A stretch of DNA of 43,819 nt, taken from Alphaproteobacteria bacterium. Its GTDB lineage: Bacteria > Pseudomonadota > Alphaproteobacteria > UBA6615. The position numbers were made by a program, and so were the translations under genes. Location of the stretch: contig JBDXCV010000015.1 in assembly GCA_039980135.1 (NCBI GenBank), forward strand, positions 1-43,819. The letters run 5' to 3'. How positions within the stretch are numbered: the stretch's first letter is position 1; every line of letters begins with the position of its first letter. Below are positions 37,001 through 43,819 of the stretch, in pieces. Under the pieces are notes generated by a model. The model did no database searches. It was not told where the DNA came from and worked only from the letters and a program-made list of their open reading frames with translations.

Positions 37001-38032
37001 GTGGACCATCAGGATATTGAGAAGCCTCGGGAATCCGAAACGGATGCCGACACGGCTGCGGGGGTAATATCAGGACATCCGGGCGGCCAGGTACCGGTCG
37101 CCGAACCAGTGGCAGCGGATGCGCCCGAACAGGAACCACACCCGGCGTCGACTGTCCGCAGCCTGACGGCGCGAAACCTCGACCGTGACGAGGTGCGCCG
37201 CCTGTTCGAGACGGGAGAGTACCCCTATCGGAAGAAGATGGGGCGTCGCGCGTATGAGAAGCAGAAGGCCTTGTTGCAGGTTGAACTTCTGAAGGTTCAG
37301 GACTGGGTCAGGGAGAGCGGTCAGAAAATCGTGGTCTTGTTCGAAGGGCGGGACGCCGCCGGCAAGGGCGGCACGATCAAGCGGTTCATGGAGCATCTCA
37401 ACCCGCGTGCCGCGCGGGTGGTGGCGTTGAACAAGCCGACCGATCGAGAGCGCTCGCAATGGTTTTTCCAGCGCTACATCGAGCACCTGCCGAGCGCGGG
37501 AGAGATCGTGTTGTTCGACCGCTCCTGGTACAACCGCGCGGGCGTCGATCGCGTCATGGGGTTCTGCACGCCGAATGAGTATCTGGAGTTCATGCGCCAG
37601 ACCCCCGACCTCGAACGCATGCTCACACGCAGTGGAATCCTGCTCTACAAGTACTGGTTTTCGGTCACCCAGGCGGAGCAGCTGCGCCGGTTCAAGTCGC
37701 GCGAGACGGACCCCCTGAAGAGCTGGAAGTTATCGCCGATCGACCGGCAATCGCTCGACAAATGGCAGGATTACACCGAGGCGAAAGAGGCGATGTTCTT
37801 CTACGCCGACACCGCGGATGCGCCTTGGACGATCATAAAATCGGACGACAAGAAACGCGCGCGCCTCGATTGCATGCGCCATTTCCTGTCATCGCTGAAC
37901 TATCCGGACAAGGACCATGATGTCGTCGGGCAGCCGGATCCCCTCATTGTCGGATCGAGCCTGCATGTGATCGGACAAGGCGAACACATCCTCGGCAAGA
38001 GCCTGCATCCGGACAAGCGTCGCAAGTCCTGA
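37001..38032 (+). CDS. ppk2: Polyphosphate kinase 2 (PPK2) family protein
   Basis: 343 residues. PPK2 enzymes transfer phosphate between polyphosphate and nucleotides. The Walker A motif GRDAAGKGGT lies at 116-125, and the lid/Walker B region IVLFDRSWYNRAGVDRVMGF follows at about 168-187, with ALNKPTDRERSQWFFQRY between. The first 50 residues are rich in Pro, Ala and acidic residues and are probably disordered. GTG 37001 was chosen because GGAG (36991-36994) lies 6 bases upstream; the ATG at 36974 lies at the edge of the inverted repeat and has no such site. It stands alone; its stop is 4 bases from the convergent dioxygenase stop. Class I (ADP to ATP) is likely but not provable by eye. Confidence 0.95.
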   Translation: MDHQDIEKPRESETDADTAAGVISGHPGGQVPVAEPVAADAPEQEPHPASTVRSLTARNLDRDEVRRLFETGEYPYRKKMGRRAYEKQKALLQVELLKVQDWVRESGQKIVVLFEGRDAAGKGGTIKRFMEHLNPRAARVVALNKPTDRERSQWFFQRYIEHLPSAGEIVLFDRSWYNRAGVDRVMGFCTPNEYLEFMRQTPDLERMLTRSGILLYKYWFSVTQAEQLRRFKSRETDPLKSWKLSPIDRQSLDKWQDYTEAKEAMFFYADTADAPWTIIKSDDKKRARLDCMRHFLSSLNYPDKDHDVVGQPDPLIVGSSLHVIGQGEHILGKSLHPDKRRKS

Positions 38033-38036
38033 CGAA

Positions 38037-38924
38037 CTAGGCGGCGGCTTCCTCGGGTGTATCGCCCTTGAGTTGGGTGCGGTGCATGATGCGCCGGGCC
38101 TGGGCATCGAATGGGTCGCGCCGGTGCATCACGCAGCGGTTGTCCCACATCAAAAGGTCGCCGGGGCGCCATTGATGGCGATAGGTGAACGCCGCCTGGT
38201 CGCAATGTTCCCAGACCCGGTCGAGCAGCGTCTCGCTGGCCTCGACGGTCTCGCCGACGACCCAGGCATGCAGGCGCCGTCCCAGAAATAGCGCCGGGCG
38301 GCCGGTTTCGGGGTGGGTGCGAACGATCGGGTGACGGGCATCCGGTGCGCCACTGACATCTTCGAAAGCCCTATGGTTCGCGCGCAGATTGCCGGCACTG
38401 TCATGGCTGGAGTCATGATTAAGCGATTTGCCTGCGATCGCCGCGTGCAGGTCGGCCGGGAGCGTTTCAATTGCGGCATACATGCTCATGAAACAGGTGT
38501 CCCCGCCGCTGTCAGGGACTTCGAGGCTGTAGAGGAGGCTACCCGGGGGTGGCCGGTTGATATAGGACATGTCCGTATGCCACGAGGCCTCACCGTCCCC
38601 CAGGACGCCGATAGTGGTGCCGTCCTCACGGACGTTCGAGATGATCAGGACTTCCGGGTGCCCCGGCGGGGAAAACGGTTCCCAGCCGGGTACGGTGTCC
38701 AGATCGCCGAACTGGCGGCTGAACGCCGTCAGCCGGGCATCGTCAAGCTGCTGGTTGCGGAAGACCAGAACCTGATGGTCGAGCCAAGCCTGCCGGAGTG
38801 CCACGATGGTTTCCTCTGGCAACGGCTGTGACAGGTCGAGCCCGTGAATTTCTGCACCCAAGGCAGGGGCGAGGCTCACCACCGGGAATGGATTATCGGG
38901 CGATATGCTTTTGTTTTCCGTCAT
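38037..38924 (-). CDS. TauD/TfdA-family 2-oxoglutarate dioxygenase
   Basis: 295 residues of the Fe(II)/2-oxoglutarate-dependent TauD family. The facial triad is H116-x-D118 (SWHTDMSY) and distal His267 (DNRCVMHRRDPFD), with the 2-oxoglutarate Arg about R278 (ARRIMHRTQL). The N-terminal LGAEIHGLDLSQPL is typical. These enzymes hydroxylate substrates such as taurine, sulfonates, chlorophenoxyacetates or carnitine precursors; the true substrate here is unknown. The ATG at 38924 begins MTENKS. It is a single-gene unit, divergent from the region that leads into the metallo-hydrolase gene. Confidence 0.94.
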   Translation of the reverse strand: MTENKSISPDNPFPVVSLAPALGAEIHGLDLSQPLPEETIVALRQAWLDHQVLVFRNQQLDDARLTAFSRQFGDLDTVPGWEPFSPPGHPEVLIISNVREDGTTIGVLGDGEASWHTDMSYINRPPPGSLLYSLEVPDSGGDTCFMSMYAAIETLPADLHAAIAGKSLNHDSSHDSAGNLRANHRAFEDVSGAPDARHPIVRTHPETGRPALFLGRRLHAWVVGETVEASETLLDRVWEHCDQAAFTYRHQWRPGDLLMWDNRCVMHRRDPFDAQARRIMHRTQLKGDTPEEAAA

Positions 38925-39443
38925 CTGGCCGCAGCGTGGCTTTGTGGTTCGCCTCGAGTCAACGCGTCAGCGCAATATTGCACATGCGTACGTGCTCTTC
39001 GCACCTGCATGGCTACCCCCTTGCCTACGCCTGATATTCGGCTCAAGCTTTCTTCGACCGCACCTCTGGCGAGGTGCGGTCGGCGAGACCCACAACAGGG
39101 AGGTGCATATCTGTATGGATCCACCCAATAGTTTACGGATGGTCCCGTCAATGTGCGGGGCCACGGCGTAGATGCCGCCTATGACAACGGCCCGGGTATT
39201 TACGTCGATATGAAATGACATCGCTAGAGTATGAACAAACGCGGGTGCGTCGGAATTGGCCGTTCCGGTGGCCCATACAGAGCCCGACATTCTTGTTGGG
39301 CCGCGACGAAAATGTCGACCGAACCCCGCCTGCTCCGCATGGCGGGGTTCTTCATGGAGGCTCCGTGTGACGAGGCGGTGGTTTCGGAACCGGCGGAGAC
39401 GGTGGTATACAGCCTGTTCTTGACTTCGGAGGAGGATCCAAAA
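38925..39443. promoter_or_regulatory. 519-base intergenic region with three inverted repeats
   Basis: No convincing gene. GACCGCACCT (39056-39065) and AGGTGCGGTC (39072-39081) make a perfect 10-bp palindrome with a 6-base centre, with no U-run on either strand; it could be an operator or RNA hairpin. Closer to the metallo-hydrolase gene come GCCCGAC/GTTGGGC (39282-39301) and a second perfect 10-bp stem GAACCCCGCC/GGCGGGGTTC (39321-39330/39341-39350) followed by TTC. These last two could form a structured leader or weak attenuator about 95 bases before the GTG start. A 22-codon frame after GGGAGG near 39100 was seen but is not supported further. Confidence 0.5.
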
Positions 39444-40325
39444 GTGGTTGCCAACAAGCCCAAAATGACGCGCCCGACCGTCTATCAGTTCAAGCTCGGT
39501 GAGTTCACGATTACGAATATCCTGGAGGGATTTCTCCACCGGGACGACATGCACCCCGTCACGGCGACGAACGGAACGGCGGCGGAAGTCGAGGCCATCG
39601 CGAAGGCACACAAGCTGCCATTCCCGCAGATGGAGCATCAGTTCATTCCGACCCTCGTGGACACGGGCGACAAGCTGATCGCGTTTGACCCGGGTTTTGG
39701 CGACAAGAACCCTTCACAGGGCCACTATAACGGTCGCCTCGCCGATGCCGGCTACGATCTGAACGACGTGGATTATGTGGTGGTTACCCACTGCCACCCG
39801 GATCACATTGGCAATCTGACCGCCGGCGGCAATCCGACATTCCCCAACGCCGAGATCGTGTTCGGCGAAGCGGAGTTCGCTTTCTGGAAGAAGGGCGAGA
39901 ACATTCCCGCCCATCGTCCGCCGACCCTCGAGATGTTCAACAATGTCTGTCTGCCGTTCGAGGACCAGGCGCGTTATGTGAACCCGGGCGACGATATCGT
40001 CAGCGGTGTCACCGCGGTCGATGCCTTCGGCCATTCGGCAGGACACATGGCCTATCATATCGAGAGCAACGGCCAGCAACTGATGATCATGTCCGACACC
40101 GTGGCGCATTTCGCGATCTCTCCGGCAAATCCGGAATGGCATTTCGGCATGGATGATGACCCGGTAAAGGCGGTCGAATCGCGCAAGCGCGTTCTCGCGA
40201 CGGTCGCCGACGACGAGATGCTGGCGATCGGTTTCCACATGCCGTTCCCGTCGGTCGGCTACATGGAGCGCCATGGCGACGGTTATGTCTGGGTCCCGCA
40301 CAGCTACCAGATGAATCTCGCCTAA
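39444..40325 (+). CDS. Metallo-beta-lactamase-fold hydrolase
   Basis: 293 residues with the zinc-binding signature H116-x-H118-x-D120-H121 (THCHPDHIGN), then His201 in FGHSAGH and Asp218 in SDTVAHF; these form a binuclear metal site. The fold covers lactonases, arylsulfatases and many unknown hydrolases; the layout resembles the quorum-quenching-lactonase-like group, but the substrate is not clear. GTG 39444 was chosen for a GGAGGA site (39431-39436) 7 bases upstream. The open frame extends 71 codons further upstream, through two hairpins, and that extension has no coding look. It is a single-gene unit, ended by a hairpin facing the enolase-type gene. Confidence 0.92.
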   Translation: MVANKPKMTRPTVYQFKLGEFTITNILEGFLHRDDMHPVTATNGTAAEVEAIAKAHKLPFPQMEHQFIPTLVDTGDKLIAFDPGFGDKNPSQGHYNGRLADAGYDLNDVDYVVVTHCHPDHIGNLTAGGNPTFPNAEIVFGEAEFAFWKKGENIPAHRPPTLEMFNNVCLPFEDQARYVNPGDDIVSGVTAVDAFGHSAGHMAYHIESNGQQLMIMSDTVAHFAISPANPEWHFGMDDDPVKAVESRKRVLATVADDEMLAIGFHMPFPSVGYMERHGDGYVWVPHSYQMNLA

Positions 40326-40336
40326 GCCGGTTCCTG

Positions 40337-40370
40337 CCGCCCGCCGGTCATCAACCGATCGAGCGGGCGG
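40337..40370. terminator. Stem-loop between convergent genes
   Basis: CCGCCCGC (40337-40344) pairs with GCGGGCGG (40363-40370), enclosing a second stem CGGT-CATCA-ACCG (40345-40357). It lies 11 bases after the metallo-hydrolase stop and 30 bases from the convergent enolase-type stop. Neither side has a long U-run, so it may act as a weak bidirectional terminator or as a 3'-end stabiliser. Confidence 0.55.
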
Positions 40371-40400
40371 TAACCCCGTCTATCGACGTGCCGGGCTGGG

Positions 40401-41471
40401 TCAGACGCGCGCCTTGCGCGCTGCCGCAGTCAGCGCGAGCCCATGACCGGCGATGTTGCGCGCCGACATCACGCCGTCGGCGGTCATCTCCGGCCAACCC
40501 TCGAACGCCTCCTTGAGCAGCGGAAAATCCTCGATCCAGAGACCGGACGTTGCGATGCCCGCGAAATGAACGAAAAGGCCCGGCAGGAAGTGCGGCGCCA
40601 CGACCGTCCCGAATGCCACGGCGCTGCGCGCCACGGCGAGACAGGGGGTCAGGCCGCCGGCCATGGCGAGATCTGGCTGAATGGTCGCGACGCTGCGATC
40701 GGCCATCAACATGTTGAAGCGATCGAGACCCTGAAGATGCTCGCCCGCGGCGATGGCAACCGGCGTGGTGTCGGCGAGGGTCCGATAGCCGAGCAGGTCG
40801 CGGGCCGGAAGAGGCTCTTCGACGAACAGCATGCCGCTGTCCGCTGCAGCGGCGAGCAGGCGTGTGGCCCGCATGAGGTCACCTTTCTCGTTGGCGTCGA
40901 CCATCACCGAAATGTCGTCGCCGACGGCGGCGCGAACGGCGTGCATGACAGCCGCATCCGCTGGCTGCGCGTTGACCCTTGGTTTCACGCCCTGAAAACC
41001 GGTTTCTCGGTGTGCCATGGCTATTTCCGCCGCTTCTTGCGGGTCCATGGCCGGGGAAAAGCCGCCGCTGCCGTAGACGGGCACCGGTCCGCCGTTGCCG
41101 CCCATTGCCGCCGACAATGCGACGTCGGCCCGTTTTGCGTGCAGATCCCAGAGACCGACATCGAGTGCGGCGAGCGCGATCAGGTTGGGGCCGCCGCCCG
41201 TCCGGTTGAAACTCGCTTCAATGGTTCGCCAGTGGGCCTCCGGGTGTTCAAGCGACGAACCGGTGAGGAAACGTTCGGCCAGTTGACCGGCAATCGTGGC
41301 CGGAATCGCGCCGCCGCCGCCGATGACATAACTGAAGCCAAGCCCCGTCGCGCCGTCCGCATCGCGGATATCGGCGACGATAATATCTACCTGACGCACA
41401 CCCGAGCCGCCGCGCGGCGCGTCAAACTTGATCTCGAGGAGCGAGATATCGATGTCGGAAATTCTGGTCAT
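40401..41471 (-). CDS. Enolase-superfamily enzyme (mandelate racemase/muconate lactonizing type)
   Basis: 356 residues with the N-terminal capping domain and the (beta/alpha)7 barrel of the enolase superfamily. Metal ligands are Asp192 (VMVDANEKG), Glu218 (FVEEPLP) and Glu244 (AAGEHLQG). Candidate bases are Lys163 in GVKPRVN, where the usual KxK is K-P-R, and the His294/Asp267 pair (APHFLPG, IQPDLAMAGG). This looks like the mandelate racemase subgroup, whose members dehydrate sugar acids or racemise 2-hydroxy acids. ATG 41471 is used; GTG 41480 is also in frame, and neither has a good ribosome site. It diverges from the Rieske unit. Confidence 0.92.
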   Translation of the reverse strand: MTRISDIDISLLEIKFDAPRGGSGVRQVDIIVADIRDADGATGLGFSYVIGGGGAIPATIAGQLAERFLTGSSLEHPEAHWRTIEASFNRTGGGPNLIALAALDVGLWDLHAKRADVALSAAMGGNGGPVPVYGSGGFSPAMDPQEAAEIAMAHRETGFQGVKPRVNAQPADAAVMHAVRAAVGDDISVMVDANEKGDLMRATRLLAAAADSGMLFVEEPLPARDLLGYRTLADTTPVAIAAGEHLQGLDRFNMLMADRSVATIQPDLAMAGGLTPCLAVARSAVAFGTVVAPHFLPGLFVHFAGIATSGLWIEDFPLLKEAFEGWPEMTADGVMSARNIAGHGLALTAAARKARV

Positions 41472-41490
41472 GGGTGGCACGCGCGATAGT

Positions 41491-41572
41491 TTGAGTTGCT
41501 CAACGATAGCTAGCGGGCGGCCGACAGGCCACCATTGACCCGCTGATGGACCATCGGTTGCGTCGCCGATGG
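41491..41572. promoter_or_regulatory. Two inverted repeats in the enolase-type / Rieske divergent region
   Basis: A 13-bp palindrome TTGAGTTGCTCAA lies at 41491-41503, 20 bases from the enolase-type start, where it would overlap that promoter. A second repeat, CCATCGG (41551-41557) and CCGATGG (41566-41572) with 8 bases between, is followed by AAATTTTCC. Either could bind a regulator controlling both directions. No gene is evident between 41472 and 41664. Confidence 0.4.
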
Positions 41573-41664
41573 AAATTTTCCTTTGGTGGATATTGCCGGG
41601 TACGGCGGCACAGATGTAGCGTCGGGTCGTATTCGTCTTGTCCGTTGTTGATTGGGGAGATCAC

Positions 41665-42030
41665 GTGTCGGAACTGTTGGTAGCGAAAGTCGATGATCTG
41701 GCCGATCGCGAGCGGCGGATCGTCGTGGAGGGGCCGCTGGAGATCGGTGTTTTTCGATTGGGCGATGAGTTTTTTGCGTGGGAGAGCAATTGCCCCCACG
41801 CCGGCGGGCCGGTCTGTCAGGGACGCATCATGAACCGGGTCAACGAGGTGCTCGACGACGAAAAACGGGCACATGGCTATGAATTCGTCGATGCGGATGT
41901 CCATATCATCTGTCCGTGGCATGGCTACGAGTTCAATATCCGCACCGGTGCCCATCCGGGAGATCGCGACACGCGCCTGCGCGGGTTCCCGGTTACGGTT
42001 CGCGATGGAGCGGTCTATGTCACCATCTGA
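41665..42030 (+). CDS. Rieske-type [2Fe-2S] protein with long inter-motif insertion
   Basis: 121 residues, a stand-alone Rieske domain like the ferredoxins of ring-hydroxylating oxygenases. The two halves of the cluster site are C43-x-H45 (NCPHAGG) and C83-x2-H86 (CPWHGYEF). In ordinary Rieske ferredoxins about 15-20 residues separate them; here there are 37, including an extra segment around NRVNEVLDDEKRAHGYEF. The rest (WESNCPHAGGPV, and GFPVTVRDGAVYV at the end) is standard. GTG 41665 has GGGGAG (41654-41659) 5 bases upstream. It overlaps the next gene by 14 bases and is the first of a three-gene unit with an amidohydrolase. Confidence 0.92.
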   Translation: MSELLVAKVDDLADRERRIVVEGPLEIGVFRLGDEFFAWESNCPHAGGPVCQGRIMNRVNEVLDDEKRAHGYEFVDADVHIICPWHGYEFNIRTGAHPGDRDTRLRGFPVTVRDGAVYVTI

Positions 42031-42343
42031 AGCCGATTTTTCGTCTCTGGCGGCGGTGGCCACACGCGAGGGAGACCGCCGATTGGTTGCCGGCAAGACT
42101 GCGGATATCCCGGATGAAAGCGTGCAGCAGCTTCTGACCGTCGCCACGCGACTCTATGCCCGTAAAACGGATGAGGAGGCGCGCAGTTTTTCGCCGCTCG
42201 CGGACGGCAGTGTTTTGACGGCCACGGATGTGGCCGTGACGGTGACGGCGCTGATGCGCGCCGCCGATCTGAATCTTTTTGACCTGGCAATGTGGGCCGG
42301 GCGGGCGAAGCCTGCCGGGGAGGGCAATGATGACAACGGATGA
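42017..42343 (+). CDS. Hypothetical 108-residue protein in the Rieske-amidohydrolase unit
   Basis: 108 residues, no membrane segment or cysteine cluster; I do not recognise the family. The N-terminal half is charged and helical (SLAAVATREGDRRL and QLLTVATRLYARK), and a second block TATDVAVTVTALMRAADLNLF (split for reading) is amphipathic, suggesting a small helical subunit. The start ATG 42017 overlaps the Rieske stop and its own stop overlaps the amidohydrolase start, so all three are coupled. It may be an accessory subunit or a docking partner of either enzyme. The longer in-frame reading upstream lies within the Rieske gene. Confidence 0.82.
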   Translation: MSPSEADFSSLAAVATREGDRRLVAGKTADIPDESVQQLLTVATRLYARKTDEEARSFSPLADGSVLTATDVAVTVTALMRAADLNLFDLAMWAGRAKPAGEGNDDNG

Positions 42344-43556
42344 CGGTTTCAAGCGGACCTATCCGCAGGTCGATGACTGGACGGACAGCCGGGAGCTTCT
42401 CGCCAACGCGCGCAAGCAGGCTGAGGAACGCCAGCTGGACGATGTATTCATCGTCGATATCGATTCCCATATCAGCGACGGCGGCAACTGGCCCGAGATC
42501 ATGGATTATGTCGAGGATCCGGTGATCCGCGAGGCTGCCTCGGCTTTCGGGGACGGCAGCAAGCGCGGCGCATTCCTCAACGGTACCGATGGCCTCCAAT
42601 GGCAGAATGTTTGGGGCCGTATTCCCCATGGCCAGGGTCTGAAGGAAGCCGTCGAGGAGAGCGATCTTTCTCGCGAGACCATCTTGTCACGACGTTGCAT
42701 GGACCAGATGGGGCTCGACTATCAGGTGATGTTCCCGAACGCGATGCTGTTTCTCGGTATGCATCCCGTGCCGGAAATGGAAGTTCATCTCGCCACCGCC
42801 TACAACCGCTGGCTGGTTGAGCGGGTGTTGCCGGAAGACACGCGGATCAAGGCGATGATGTACCTGCCTTTCAATAATCCGATGGAAGCCGAAAAAACGG
42901 TCAAACGCTTTCTCGGCAAACCCGGCGTCGCTGGGTTCCTCGTGACTTCGTCACGGCACAAGCCGGTGCATGCGAACGAGTATATGCGGCTCTACGGGAT
43001 GCTCGAGGAGGCCGGTCAGGTCCTGGGGTTCCATACCCATCTCAACTGGCAGGACGAGTACACCTCCCAGCTCAACCGCTTCATCTCGATGCACGCAATC
43101 TCGTTCGTGCTGTGCAACCTGGTGCATCTGACGAACTGGGTGATCAACGGGCTGCCGGAGCGTTTCCCGAAATTGAAGGTGATGTGGATCGAAAGTGGCG
43201 TCGCGTGGCTGCCGTTCATCATGCAGCGACTCGATCATGAATACATGATGCGCACATCCGAGGCGCCGTTGCTCACGAAGCTGCCGAGCGAATATATGCG
43301 CGAGATGTTCTACACGACCCAGCCGCTGGAGCGGACGAACGAAACGCTTCTGGCCGCCACGATGGAGGCCATGAGCGCGGAAACCCAGATGCTGTTCGCG
43401 TCCGACTGGCCTCACTGGGACTTCGATCTGCCGGCGACGATATGGGACCTGCCGTTCCTTGACGAAGCGGCCAAGCGCAACATCCTCGGCTACAACGCGG
43501 CGCGGATTTTCGATCTCGAGATTCCCGAAAAATACCGCGCGCTGGCGGCCGAGTAA
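42330..43556 (+). CDS. Amidohydrolase family 2 (ACMSD-like) protein
   Basis: 408 residues with a TIM-barrel amidohydrolase fold of the amidohydrolase-2 group, which includes decarboxylases such as ACMSD and gamma-resorcylate decarboxylase. Metal-site features: DIDSHISD (His47; the usual second member of the pair is not a plain HxH), FHTHLNW (about 229-235) and FASDWPHWDFD, the last carrying the catalytic Asp. IESGVAWLPFIMQRLDH is a family signature. Start ATG 42330 is preferred (GGAGG 6 bases upstream) over ATG 42327. Partner genes encode a Rieske protein and an unknown small protein, so the unit may oxidise and then decarboxylate an aromatic or cyclic compound; that is inference. Confidence 0.92.
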   Translation: MTTDDGFKRTYPQVDDWTDSRELLANARKQAEERQLDDVFIVDIDSHISDGGNWPEIMDYVEDPVIREAASAFGDGSKRGAFLNGTDGLQWQNVWGRIPHGQGLKEAVEESDLSRETILSRRCMDQMGLDYQVMFPNAMLFLGMHPVPEMEVHLATAYNRWLVERVLPEDTRIKAMMYLPFNNPMEAEKTVKRFLGKPGVAGFLVTSSRHKPVHANEYMRLYGMLEEAGQVLGFHTHLNWQDEYTSQLNRFISMHAISFVLCNLVHLTNWVINGLPERFPKLKVMWIESGVAWLPFIMQRLDHEYMMRTSEAPLLTKLPSEYMREMFYTTQPLERTNETLLAATMEAMSAETQMLFASDWPHWDFDLPATIWDLPFLDEAAKRNILGYNAARIFDLEIPEKYRALAAE

Positions 43557-43650
43557 CGTTTTTGCGGTTGGGTTATTTTCCGTTTGCGGGCGACGCGGAA
43601 TCCAATGTTAGGGTTTTACTGTCGTTCAACAATTGAAAGGAGGTGATCCG

Positions 43651-43731
43651 ATGTCGAGTGAGATGATTGGCATGAAGTTCAACCCAACGTGTCGGGTTCG
43701 GACTGCGGAGCAACCTCTCCAGGCCGAATAG
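43651..43731 (+). CDS. 26-residue peptide gene with near-perfect Shine-Dalgarno
   Basis: ATG 43651 to TAG 43729-43731 encodes a 26-residue peptide, MSSEMIGMKFNPTCRVRTAEQ then PLQAE. The upstream AAAGGAGGTGATCC (43637-43650 region) is complementary to 14 bases of the usual 16S 3' end (GGATCACCTCCTTT), which is far beyond an ordinary ribosome site and strongly suggests translation. The peptide has no hydrophobic stretch and one central Cys. A terminator-like hairpin follows about 48 bases later. It could be a leader peptide of a gene beyond the window, a regulatory peptide, or a modified-peptide precursor. I do not recognise it, and nothing else is seen in 43557-43650. Confidence 0.6.
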   Translation: MSSEMIGMKFNPTCRVRTAEQPLQAE

Positions 43732-43778
43732 AGACACCGGTCTTCACAGACCATGGGCTGGCAACATGCCCGCTCACG

Positions 43779-43805
43779 GAGCCGCCCCTAACGGGGCAGC
43801 TCTTT
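43779..43805 (+). terminator. Terminator-like hairpin after the mini-gene
   Basis: GAGCCGCCCC (43779-43788) pairs with GGGGCAGCTC (43793-43802) around TAAC, with a single mismatch, and is followed by TTTCC. The U-tract is short. It either ends the transcript of the 26-codon gene or serves as an attenuator for a gene to the right of the window. Confidence 0.6.
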
Positions 43806-43819
43806 CCGTTGGGGTGCGG

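Noticed and set aside
39100-39171. A 22-codon peptide gene after GGGAGG
   Set aside because: Spacing depends on which start is used, the composition is not distinctive and there is no further support.
39231-39443. A 71-codon upstream extension of the metallo-hydrolase
   Set aside because: It crosses two hairpins and the GTG at 39444 has a near-ideal ribosome site.

Overview
This window looks like chromosomal DNA of a GC-rich alphaproteobacterium, most likely Rhodospirillales-like. The signs are the rRNA operon tail in the order 23S, 5S, initiator tRNA, the bacterial gltBD pair, GC-biased third codon positions, and many TRAP-transporter, CoA-transferase and oxidoreductase genes. No insertion sequence, integrase, phage gene or CRISPR array was seen. 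Coordinates rest on reading the sequence alone; family names come from recognisable motifs and no database search was run.

Layout. 1-1531: the 3' third of a 23S rRNA gene, 5S rRNA, tRNA-fMet and an intrinsic terminator, i.e. the end of an rrn operon. 1643-4648 (minus): a large exported TPR/CHAT protein with an intact His/Cys pair. 5127-11266: gltB and gltD, the two subunits of NADPH glutamate synthase, followed by a small putative 2OG-Fe(II) oxygenase. 12111-13145: a DksA/TraR-type zinc-finger gene that appears to carry a one-base frameshift, coupled to an unknown acidic protein. 13211-17157: an APC permease converging on a minus-strand unit of an alpha-hydroxy-acid oxidase-like flavoprotein and glutamate decarboxylase. 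17456-20629: GMC oxidoreductase, cupin and alpha/beta hydrolase.

20654-31674 is the most structured part. A TRAP uptake unit (TAXI-type binding protein, fused permease, and a DctP-type binding protein without an export signal) lies on the plus strand. It is bracketed on both sides by a minus-strand two-gene cassette: a single-domain response regulator followed by a 910-residue hybrid sensor kinase with a periplasmic Cache domain. The two cassettes are clear paralogues with the same gene order. A strong multi-part hairpin separates the TAXI binding protein gene from the permease gene, and a perfect 9-bp inverted repeat sits in the divergent promoter region.

32076-43556 is a run of small catabolic units: FAH-family hydrolase with YciI; CitE-like lyase with a CaiB-type CoA-transferase; a BASS-family transporter overlapping a thioesterase; a PPK2 polyphosphate kinase; a TauD-family dioxygenase; a metallo-beta-lactamase-fold hydrolase; an enolase-superfamily enzyme; and a tightly overlapped trio of Rieske protein (with an unusually long spacer between its metal-binding halves), unknown 108-residue protein and amidohydrolase. 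These suggest an organism that takes up and degrades diverse organic acids, but no single complete pathway can be named.

At the far right a 26-codon reading frame is preceded by a 14-base match to the 16S anti-Shine-Dalgarno sequence and followed by a terminator-like hairpin. The best candidates for something undescribed are this mini-gene, the paired sensor cassettes around the TRAP unit with its leaderless binding protein, and the Rieske/small protein/amidohydrolase trio.
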